A stretch of DNA of 64,000 nt from SZUA-430 sp040080835. GTDB taxonomy: Bacteria; Pseudomonadota; Alphaproteobacteria; Micropepsales; Micropepsaceae. Position 1 is the stretch's first letter, and each line of letters opens with the position of its first letter. This document shows, piece after piece, positions 1 to 6,954 of the stretch. A program made the translations under genes and the position numbers. Below the pieces are notes generated by a model. The model saw only the letters and a list, made by a program, of their open reading frames with translations, was not told where the DNA came from and did not search any database. The DNA lies in contig JBEBHP010000012.1 of assembly GCA_040080835.1 (NCBI GenBank), positions 1 through 64,000 on the forward strand. Reading direction: 5' to 3'.

Positions 1-26
1 TGGTGGTGGGGTGTGGGGAGGCGCTG

Positions 27-159
27 CTCCTCACCCGTCTCGCCGCTTTGCGGCGAGCCACCCTCTCCACCAGGTGGAGAGGGGCTGGCTCAATTTTCTG
101 CCCCTCTCCACGCAGTGGAGAGGGTGGATCGCTGCGCAGGCAGCGAGACGGGTGAGGAG
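27..159. repeat. Large intergenic palindromic element
   Basis: The outer arms are a perfect 17-bp inverted repeat (27-43 and 143-159, beginning CTCCTCACCCGTC on the left). Inside are two further hairpins made from CCCTCTCCAC/GTGGAGAGGG units. The element lies just beyond the stop of the DUF6460 gene and carries no convincing reading frame. It looks like a REP/BIME-type dispersed element and shares the G-rich/C-rich style of the repeats near 38.4-42.1 kb, though it is not the same sequence. A role as an mRNA 3' end structure is possible. Confidence 0.65.
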
Positions 160-169
160 AAGCTTGCCG

Positions 170-466
170 CTAGCCCCGCGGCTTTCCCGTTACGGCAACG
201 AGGAGGCGGTAGATGATCCAGAGGGGGAGGACGACGATGGCGCCCAAGGCCGCGTATTGCCAGCTCCAGTTAATGGCGTCGAATGCCATGCGCCAGGCTT
301 GCTGAATCGTGTCGCCGAAGTTGCGCCAAAGGTCCATCGGGTCGATGCCGAAGATTGCGAAGACCAGGCCGACAATGATCGACAGCATCGCGAGCCTGAA
401 CAGGGTCGGTACAACCGGTCCACCAAATATCTTGTCCATCGCGTTTGCCTCACTTTTGTTTGTCAT
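170..466 (-). CDS. DUF6460 family small membrane protein
   Basis: A 98-aa protein with two hydrophobic segments (about residues 21-41 and 70-92) and the family pattern of a GGP-V--LFRL start, a GIDP turn and a C-terminal WIIYRLL membrane segment. This matches the small alphaproteobacterial DUF6460 proteins, whose function is unknown. The first ATG at 466 lies 6 bp after the stop of the acyl-CoA carboxylase gene, so the two are probably cotranscribed and coupled. A second ATG at 439 (89 aa), preceded by GAGG, is also possible. Confidence 0.75.
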   Translation of the reverse strand: MTNKSEANAMDKIFGGPVVPTLFRLAMLSIIVGLVFAIFGIDPMDLWRNFGDTIQQAWRMAFDAINWSWQYAALGAIVVLPLWIIYRLLVAVTGKPRG

Positions 467-472
467 AGTCGA

Positions 473-2083
473 TTACATCCTCGCTACGCCGAATGAGTTG
501 GGTCGCAATTTGCGGACTTCGGCTTCCTGGCAGACGTCGAGGCACATACCGACGACGCGGCGGGTGTCGCGCGGGTCGATAATGCCATCATCCCACAATC
601 TGGCCGTTGCATACAGGGCGGTCGATTCTGCGGCGTAGGTGTCGATGATCTGCTTTGACGTCGCGTCGAGGGCCTTCATATCGGGTTCGCGGCCAGCCCG
701 GCGTGCGCCGTCCTCGGCGATGATCGACATGACCTTGGCCGCCTGCTCGCCGCCCATGACCGCGATGCGGTTGTTCGGCCAGGCAAAGATGAATCTCGGA
801 TCGAAGGCGCGGCCACACATGCCGTAATTACCTGCCCCAAATGAGGCACCAATATGGAGAGTGATCTTCGGGACTGCGGCATTCGTCACGGCCTGGATCA
901 TTTTTGAGCCGTGTTTGACTATTCCGCCACGCTCGGCCTCGGTCCCGACGATGTAGCCGGTGGTGTTCTGCAGGAACAGCAGCGGGATGCCGGACTGGTC
1001 GCAGAGCTGGATGAACTGCGCCGTCTTCACGGCACCGGCCGGATCGATGGGGCCGTTGTTGCCGATGATGCCAACTGTGTGCCCTTCAATGGCGGCATGG
1101 CCACAGACGGTATGGGGTCCATATTCCGGCTTGAAGTCCAGCCAGTCCGATCCATCGACAATGCGGGCGACGACTTCGCGCACGTCGTAGGGCTTGCGAT
1201 AGTCAAGGGGCACGACCGAGAGAAGTTCTTCCGCGTCGTAGTTCGGTTCCTTGTATTCGCGCTTCGTGGTGGAAACGCCCCAGCCGATCTTTGCGAAGAT
1301 CTCACGCGCGAGGCGGATGCCGTCGCGATCATCCTCGGCCATGTATTCGGCAAGCCCCGAGATCTGGTAGTGCAGCTCGGCGCCGCCAAGGTCTTCGTCG
1401 GTTGCGATCTCGCCGGTTGCGGCCTTCAGCAGGGGAGGACCTGCGAGAAAGATCTTGGAGCGGTTGCGAACAACGACGACATAGTCGCTGAGGCCCGGCT
1501 GGTAGGCGCCACCTGCGGTGGACGAGCCGTGCACGACCGCCACAACCGGGATACCTGCCTTTGAGAGCTTGGCAAGGTTGGCGAAAGAGCGGCCGCCGCG
1601 CACGAACATCTCGGCCTGACGCAACAGGTTCGCACCGGCGCTTTCAACGAGCTGGATGTAGGGCAGCTTGTTTTCGAGCGCTATGTGTTGTGCGCGCAGA
1701 TTCTTGTCCACGCCCATTGGTGTTGCCGCGCCGCCCTTGATGCCTGCGTCGCTTGCAGTGATGACAGCTTTCGCGCCTGAAACCGTACCGATGCCGATGA
1801 TGTTGCCGCCGCCGCTGGCGTTTTCGGCGCCGTCGTCGTCGTGCATTCTCAGACCCGCGAGTGTCGACAGCTCCAGAAAAGGAGTGCCGCGATCGAGCAA
1901 GAGGTCGACGCGGTCGCGTGGAAGCAACTGGCCCCTCTCCGCAAATTTTTTGGCCGACTTTGCCGAATTGGCGCGGACCTTGGCCTCCAGCGCACGCACT
2001 TCACCCAGAAGCTTCAGATGGCCTTCGCGGTGGGTGCGGGCAGTGTCGGTGTTCAGGTTGATCCGGGATTCGATGGCGGTCAT
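473..2083 (-). CDS. Acyl-CoA carboxylase carboxyltransferase (beta) subunit
   Basis: A 536-aa carboxyltransferase of the biotin-dependent acyl-CoA carboxylase family, which transfers CO2 from carboxybiotin to an acyl-CoA. It is closest in appearance to the methylcrotonyl-CoA/geranyl-CoA carboxylase beta subunits. Visible marks are RDRVDLLLD near the N-terminus, SAGANLLRQ, GSSTAGGAYQPG, AGPPLLKAATGE and, in the second crotonase-like half, LLFLQNTTGYIVG, GASFGAGNYGM and AVMGGEQAA. The frame is open back to 2257, but MTAIESRINLN at 2083 matches the family N-terminus. No biotin carboxylase/carrier subunit lies in the window; it could lie beyond the left edge. Substrate (methylcrotonyl, geranyl or other) cannot be decided here. 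Confidence 0.88.
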   Translation of the reverse strand: MTAIESRINLNTDTARTHREGHLKLLGEVRALEAKVRANSAKSAKKFAERGQLLPRDRVDLLLDRGTPFLELSTLAGLRMHDDDGAENASGGGNIIGIGTVSGAKAVITASDAGIKGGAATPMGVDKNLRAQHIALENKLPYIQLVESAGANLLRQAEMFVRGGRSFANLAKLSKAGIPVVAVVHGSSTAGGAYQPGLSDYVVVVRNRSKIFLAGPPLLKAATGEIATDEDLGGAELHYQISGLAEYMAEDDRDGIRLAREIFAKIGWGVSTTKREYKEPNYDAEELLSVVPLDYRKPYDVREVVARIVDGSDWLDFKPEYGPHTVCGHAAIEGHTVGIIGNNGPIDPAGAVKTAQFIQLCDQSGIPLLFLQNTTGYIVGTEAERGGIVKHGSKMIQAVTNAAVPKITLHIGASFGAGNYGMCGRAFDPRFIFAWPNNRIAVMGGEQAAKVMSIIAEDGARRAGREPDMKALDATSKQIIDTYAAESTALYATARLWDDGIIDPRDTRRVVGMCLDVCQEAEVRKLRPNSFGVARM

Positions 2084-2250
2084 TTGCACAAGGTTCGTTG
2101 GTGAGCGGCGGAGCCTAGTGGTGAATTCGGGAATTGTCACTTCAGGAAAGGGCGAAAATCGGCCGCAGTTAAGCATTACTAGAGGTCGACGGGACGACGG
2201 CTGATTGGGTAATGTGAAGGCCTCATCTTTCAACGCTGGGATCCCGTCTG

Positions 2251-4221
2251 GTGACAATTCGTTTTGCGGCTACGCTTGCGGTGTTGGCGTTCGCGTCATT
2301 GGTTCATTCTGTCGGTGCGGCGCCTGAAATCCGGCGCGTCGAGCGCGGCAATCTTGTGACGGAGAATATTCCGGATACGCCGGCCTCGTTGCGCGAAAGG
2401 CTGCGGCTTTACCAGGCAGCGCGCGGTGCAGGCCTGATGGACTTCACGCCGGACGGGCGCAGCATCCTGATCCAGACGCGTTTCGGAGAGACCGCGCAGT
2501 TGCACCGGGTTGATGCGCCGCTGGGAATGCGCAGGCAGGTCAGCTTTTATGACGAACCAGTCAACCTGGCGATGTATCGGCCCGGCAAGTGGCCGCAATC
2601 GACAATCCTGTTCAGTCGCGATGTTGGCGGCGACGAGATGTACCAGCTTTACCTGCTGAACGACCGCAACGGGCAGGTCGTGCGGCTGTCTGACGGTCGC
2701 ACGCGCAATACCGATCCCGTGTTCTCACGCGATGGCAAATGGGTTGCGTGGACCAGCGTTGCGGCTGACTCATCACGATATCGCATCATGCTTGCGGACC
2801 CGAATGATCCAAAGACGACGCGGGCCGTGCTCGAAGAAGACGGTAGCTGGTCGCCGTCGGATTTTTCACCGGACAACCTGACGCTTGCCGTGACGCGCGA
2901 GATCTCGGTCGGCGAACAGGAAGTCTGGCTTGTTGACCTCACCAACGGGCGCAAGAGCCAGATCAAGCCATCACCCACGAAGATCTTTCGTGGGTCACCC
3001 CGCTATGCGCCGGATGGCAAGGGACTGTTCTACATATCCGATGAGGACAGCGAGTTTCGTCGCATTGTCCGTTACGATTTGCGTACTGACGACGAAGACG
3101 TGATGTCTCCCGATCTCAAGGCCGATGTCGAGGCCATGCAGGTTGCACCCAACGGGCGAGCGATCGCGTTTTCAGTGAATGAAGGCGGCCCGTCACGGCT
3201 CTACCTGATGGATTCCAAACGCGGGCGGCCTTCGCCGGGTCCGCGCACGGGGCCAGGTGAGGTGGAAAGCTTCAAGTTCAGTCCCGACAGCCGCAGGCTG
3301 GGCTTTACGCTCAATGGAACGGCCGGGCGCGACGCGTTCGTCTGGGATATCGGGCGGAAGGCTCCGGTTCAATGGACTGACAGTGAAGTCGGCGGGCTCG
3401 ACAAGTCGGTCTTTGTTGCGCCCAGTCTCGTGACCTATGACAGCTTTGACCAGGTTGACGGCAAGCCGCGGCAGATTTCGTCGTTTGTATATCGACCGGC
3501 CGGCGCGACAGCGAAGTCGCCAGTGCTGCTCTATATTCACGGCGGGCCTGAATCGCAGTTCCGTCCTAACTTCAATGCATTCATCCAGTATCTTGTGCAG
3601 GAACTGAAGATTGTTGTTGTTGCGCCGAACGTGCGCGGCTCGACCGGGTACGGGAAATACTTCGTCGAACTCGACAATTCGACAAGGCGCATCGACTCGG
3701 TTCGCGATATCGGTTCCACGCTTGACTGGATTGCCAAGCAGCCAGACATGGATCCGCGTCGGGTGGCCGTCTATGGCGGTTCGTATGGCGGGTTCATGTC
3801 GTATGCGACGATGATCGAATATAACCAGCGCCTGGTGGCTGGCATCAGCGTGGTGGGGATTTCAAACTTCGTCACGTTCCTGAACAATACCAGCGGCTAT
3901 CGCCGGGACCTGAGGCGCATGGAGTACGGTGACGAGCGCGATGCGAAGGTGCGTGAATTCCTGCAGCGGATTTCGCCGCTGACCAATGTCTCCAAGATCA
4001 AGCGGCCCATGCTGATCATCCAGGGGGCCAATGACCCGCGGGTTCCCGCGACAGAGGCGAGCCAGATGCTGACTGCCATCCGGGCGAATGGGGCAGAGGC
4101 CTGGTACATGTTGGCAAAAGACGAGGGGCATGGCTTCCAGAAGAAGTCGAACCGCGACGCGCAGAATGCGGCGATCGCAGCGTTCCTCAAGCTGAAACTG
4201 CTGGGTCAGCGGCTGGAGTAG
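2251..4221 (+). CDS. S9 family serine peptidase (prolyl oligopeptidase type)
   Basis: A 656-aa exported peptidase with a GTG start and an N-terminal signal peptide ending near the AAP-E junction, so probably periplasmic. Residues about 60-400 form the beta-propeller typical of S9C-type dipeptidyl/acylaminoacyl peptidases, with repeated FSPD/FSRDGKW strand motifs. The C-terminal alpha/beta hydrolase domain starts near YIHGGPESQF. The catalytic triad is visible as Ser511 (GGSYGGF), Asp595 (GANDPRV) and His627 (DEGHGF). It is divergent from the carboxylase gene, and the 167-bp gap should hold both promoters. It probably trims oligopeptides; specificity is not readable. Confidence 0.9.
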   Translation: MTIRFAATLAVLAFASLVHSVGAAPEIRRVERGNLVTENIPDTPASLRERLRLYQAARGAGLMDFTPDGRSILIQTRFGETAQLHRVDAPLGMRRQVSFYDEPVNLAMYRPGKWPQSTILFSRDVGGDEMYQLYLLNDRNGQVVRLSDGRTRNTDPVFSRDGKWVAWTSVAADSSRYRIMLADPNDPKTTRAVLEEDGSWSPSDFSPDNLTLAVTREISVGEQEVWLVDLTNGRKSQIKPSPTKIFRGSPRYAPDGKGLFYISDEDSEFRRIVRYDLRTDDEDVMSPDLKADVEAMQVAPNGRAIAFSVNEGGPSRLYLMDSKRGRPSPGPRTGPGEVESFKFSPDSRRLGFTLNGTAGRDAFVWDIGRKAPVQWTDSEVGGLDKSVFVAPSLVTYDSFDQVDGKPRQISSFVYRPAGATAKSPVLLYIHGGPESQFRPNFNAFIQYLVQELKIVVVAPNVRGSTGYGKYFVELDNSTRRIDSVRDIGSTLDWIAKQPDMDPRRVAVYGGSYGGFMSYATMIEYNQRLVAGISVVGISNFVTFLNNTSGYRRDLRRMEYGDERDAKVREFLQRISPLTNVSKIKRPMLIIQGANDPRVPATEASQMLTAIRANGAEAWYMLAKDEGHGFQKKSNRDAQNAAIAAFLKLKLLGQRLE

Positions 4222-4236
4222 GGGCGCGGCCAGACG

Positions 4237-4410
4237 TTAACGCCGGGGTGACATCAAGCTCGTGACCAGAAACATCAGAAAGATCACGCCTGCAAAGGCT
4301 GCGACGGCCATCCAGCCGCCGGTGATTGAACCTGATACGGTGCCTATGACGGTGTTCGTGAACCAGGTGGCGTAGTCCATCGCCATCGAAACGTATTTTT
4401 CGAACTCCAT
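4237..4410 (-). CDS. Small single-pass membrane protein, unknown function
   Basis: A 57-aa protein starting MEFEKYVSMAMDY, with one hydrophobic helix (WMAVAAFAGVIFLMFLVTSL) and a short basic tail. The ATG at 4410 is preceded by AAGGGG at good spacing, which favours it over the longer frame from 4485. It lies convergent to the S9 peptidase and divergent from tesB. I do not recognise a family; the clear ribosome binding site is the main support that it is translated. Confidence 0.5.
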   Translation of the reverse strand: MEFEKYVSMAMDYATWFTNTVIGTVSGSITGGWMAVAAFAGVIFLMFLVTSLMSPRR

Positions 4411-4526
4411 TTCAGCCCCTTCAGTGTCGGGCGAATTCGCGCACTTGCGCGACTTCGCAATCAGCCCGTAACACTTTGAGTGCAAGAATTTGACTTAATT
4501 TCGACAAACAGGCAGCAACGGTTCAG

Positions 4527-5387
4527 ATGCAGGGGACGATCCAGGAAGTACTCGAGTTGCTCGATCTGGAGCAGATCGAAGTCAATATTTTCCGCGGTAT
4601 TAGCCCAAAAGATCGCTGGCAGAGGGTCTTTGGGGGACAGGTTTTGGGGCAGGCGCTTGTAGCGGCCTCACGAACTGTTGATGCAAGAATCTGCCATTCA
4701 TTGCACGCCTACTTCATCCGGCCTGGCGACCCGAAGGTGCCGATTCTCTATGAGGTCGACAGATCAAGGGACGGCAAAAGCTTCACCACACGTCGCGTTG
4801 TAGCCATCCAGCACGGCGAGCAGATCTTCAATCTGGCGGCATCGTTCCAGGTTCCGGAAGCAGGGCTCGAGCATCAGTTCGACATGCCGAAGGTGCCGGG
4901 GCCTGAGGGTCTCGAGCCGGAGGATGTGCGTCGCAAGCGCCTTGCGCACCAGCTGCCTGAGGCTGTGCGCGAGCACTTCACAAAGCCGGGACCGATGGAT
5001 GTCAGACCGGTCGAAGAAGACGACGACCTTATCAATCCGAAGAAGGGCCGGCCCCACCAGGACATCTGGATCAAGGCGAAGGGCGCGATGCCTGACGACC
5101 TGGCCATGCACCAGTGCGTGCTGGCCTATGCATCGGACATGTCGCTGCTGGACACGTGCCTCATTCCGCATGGTGTGAGCTGGTTTTCAGGTCGGCTTCA
5201 GTCGGCCAGCCTTGATCACGCGATGTGGTTCCATCATCCCTTTCGTGTCGATGACTGGATTCTTTATTCGCACGACAGTCCGACAGCCGGCGGCGGTCGC
5301 GGATTCAATCGTGGCATGATGTTTACGCGTGATGGAAAGCTGGTCGCGTCCGTCGCCCAGGAAGGCCTGATCCGTCTCAGGTCCTGA
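4527..5387 (+). CDS. tesB: Acyl-CoA thioesterase II
   Basis: A 286-aa double-hotdog thioesterase that hydrolyses medium- and long-chain acyl-CoA to free acid and CoA in the cytoplasm. The length equals the E. coli enzyme. The N-terminal hotdog shows FGGQVLGQAL and HSLHAYFIRPGDP. The catalytic triad aligns at the same numbers as E. coli TesB: Asp204 (YASDMSLL) and Gln278 (AQEGLIR), with Ser228 replacing the usual Thr228 in ASLDHAMW, a conservative change. It stands alone, divergent from the small membrane protein. Confidence 0.93.
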   Translation: MQGTIQEVLELLDLEQIEVNIFRGISPKDRWQRVFGGQVLGQALVAASRTVDARICHSLHAYFIRPGDPKVPILYEVDRSRDGKSFTTRRVVAIQHGEQIFNLAASFQVPEAGLEHQFDMPKVPGPEGLEPEDVRRKRLAHQLPEAVREHFTKPGPMDVRPVEEDDDLINPKKGRPHQDIWIKAKGAMPDDLAMHQCVLAYASDMSLLDTCLIPHGVSWFSGRLQSASLDHAMWFHHPFRVDDWILYSHDSPTAGGGRGFNRGMMFTRDGKLVASVAQEGLIRLRS

Positions 5388-5612
5388 ACGAAAGCATGTG
5401 CAGCAACACGGGCGAAAATTGGCATTAACTCCAGCTGGTGCGCTTCAAGTCCCTGTATTTTCTATGGTTTCTGGCGAAAAGCTCTTCGCCTTCGTGACAA
5501 GGCATCAGAGTGAAGAGTCACTGAAAATTGTGATGTGCGCTCAATTGACCCTGGCGTGAGGCGGGTCCACCTTGATGATGTCAGAGACCAAAAGCGTCTC
5601 GGGAGAGGGCAT

Positions 5613-6830
5613 ATGCAATTTGTCGACCAAAACAGGAAGTACCTGATGGCTGGCGCAGCTATCGCTGTGATCGCCGCGGGCGCACTCTATTTCGGGGGCG
5701 TATATCCGCCTTCAAACGAACAAACCGCAGGCACGATCGCTCCGGCCGAGCGTTTCCATTCTCCGCAAGTGCAGACAAGCGATGTGCAGCTTGGTGATCA
5801 AAGCACTGCGAAGCTCATGCAGACCGACGCGTTCGAACTGATGGTGAAAGACCCGTCGTTCCGCGCTCTTGCATCTGATCCGGGTTTCATGGCGCTGGCC
5901 AAAGAACCGCAGGCGCTGCAGGCGCTTGCGATGGCACCGCAGGCCTTTGCTGCGCTGGCGAAGCATCCACAGGCCTTCGCAGCCCTTGCCAGCAACGCGC
6001 AGGCATTTGGTGCGTTCGGAAAAGCTGCAAACGCAACCGATGCGCAAGGCATGGCGGCCAACGGCCGGAACATCGCGTTCAACGCGCAGCTGTTTGATGC
6101 TCTGGCCAAGAATGCGAATGCGTTTGAAGCCATGGCAAAACAACCTCAGGCGCTCGCCGCGATGGCGTTGCATGCTCCAGCCTTCGCGGCCCTTGGCAAG
6201 CATGCAGAGGCCTTCGAAGCGATGGCCAAGAATCCCCAGGCGTTTGGTGCCTACGCGAAGGATGCTCAGGCCTTTGCCGCTGCCGCAAAGCAACCGCAGG
6301 CGCACGAAGCGATGGCCAAGCAGGCCGAAGCATTCCTGGCGCTTGGCCGGGATGCGCAGGCGATGCAGATACTTGCAGCTGACGCGCAGGCATTTGATGC
6401 GCTTGCCACAAACGCACAGGCCTTCCAGGCTCTTGCCGGCAACGCGCAGGTATTTGAAGCCCTTGCCAAGAGTGCAAATGCGTTCGATGCAATGGTCAAG
6501 AACGCTGACGCGTTTCAGGCCGCCGCAAAGCAACCTCAGGCTCTCGCGGCGCTCGCCCTGAATGCGCAGGCGATGTCGGCGTTTGCCAAGGACGCCCAGG
6601 CGTTCAATGCATTCGCGAACAACGCGCAAGCCTTTGACGCCATGGCGAAGAATGCAAATGCGTTCGAAGCCCTTGCAAAAAACCCACAGGCGTTCGAGGC
6701 GTTAGCCAACAATGCAAACGCGTTTGAAGCGCTGGCCAAGCAGCCTGCCTTCATGGCACTGGCCAAAGATCCGGCATTTGCCGCAGCCCTCAGCGATGCA
6801 GGTGTCGCCAGATCGCTCAACGCTCAATAA
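5613..6830 (+). CDS. Membrane-anchored decapeptide-repeat protein, Ala/Gln/Phe-rich
   Basis: A 405-aa protein of unknown function. The ATG at 5613 follows GGAGAG at 5-bp spacing, better than the frame start at 5535. Residues about 10-33 form one membrane segment (YLMAGAAIAVIAAGALYFGG), so the rest is probably periplasmic. From about residue 80 to the end the chain is a 10-residue tandem repeat with consensus L/M-A-K-N/D/Q-P/A-Q-A-F-E/D-A. There are about 25 full units, with one break near residues 127-155 and nine-residue variants at the end. The DNA repeat is 30 bp but the copies have diverged at codon level. N-P or D-A at the start of each unit suggests a helix cap, so a solenoid of short helices is possible. 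Low complexity makes homology claims unsafe. Confidence 0.85.
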   Translation: MQFVDQNRKYLMAGAAIAVIAAGALYFGGVYPPSNEQTAGTIAPAERFHSPQVQTSDVQLGDQSTAKLMQTDAFELMVKDPSFRALASDPGFMALAKEPQALQALAMAPQAFAALAKHPQAFAALASNAQAFGAFGKAANATDAQGMAANGRNIAFNAQLFDALAKNANAFEAMAKQPQALAAMALHAPAFAALGKHAEAFEAMAKNPQAFGAYAKDAQAFAAAAKQPQAHEAMAKQAEAFLALGRDAQAMQILAADAQAFDALATNAQAFQALAGNAQVFEALAKSANAFDAMVKNADAFQAAAKQPQALAALALNAQAMSAFAKDAQAFNAFANNAQAFDAMAKNANAFEALAKNPQAFEALANNANAFEALAKQPAFMALAKDPAFAAALSDAGVARSLNAQ

Positions 6831-6854
6831 GCGAACAGGATTTACCAAGTTTGG

Positions 6855-6885
6855 AAGCCGCCTGGACCACAGGCGGCTTTTTCTT
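6855..6885 (+). terminator. Rho-independent terminator after the decapeptide-repeat gene
   Basis: A perfect stem AGCCGCCTG / CAGGCGGCT with a 5-nt loop is followed by TTTTTCTTT, 25 bp after the stop codon. It separates this gene from the downstream metalloprotease-like gene. Confidence 0.85.
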
Positions 6886-6954
6886 TGCAGCGTGCGAGGC
6901 TATCCGACACTATGGCTCGCAAATCTGAGCCAAAATGGCGGGGGCAAAACCGGG

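Noticed and set aside
2084..2257. 58-residue extension of the carboxyltransferase
   Set aside because: No family match before MTAIES, and it would occupy the promoter region of the divergent peptidase.
5712..6629. 305-aa minus-strand frame over the decapeptide gene
   Set aside because: Its periodicity only mirrors the 30-bp repeat, and it has no ribosome binding site or domain.
5870..6800. 30-bp periodic DNA taken for a CRISPR array
   Set aside because: Repeats are contiguous with no spacers, diverged, and lie within one coding frame; no cas genes.
6712..6954. Upstream extension of the HExxH protein
   Set aside because: It runs through the preceding gene and its terminator; a signal peptide starts at 6955.
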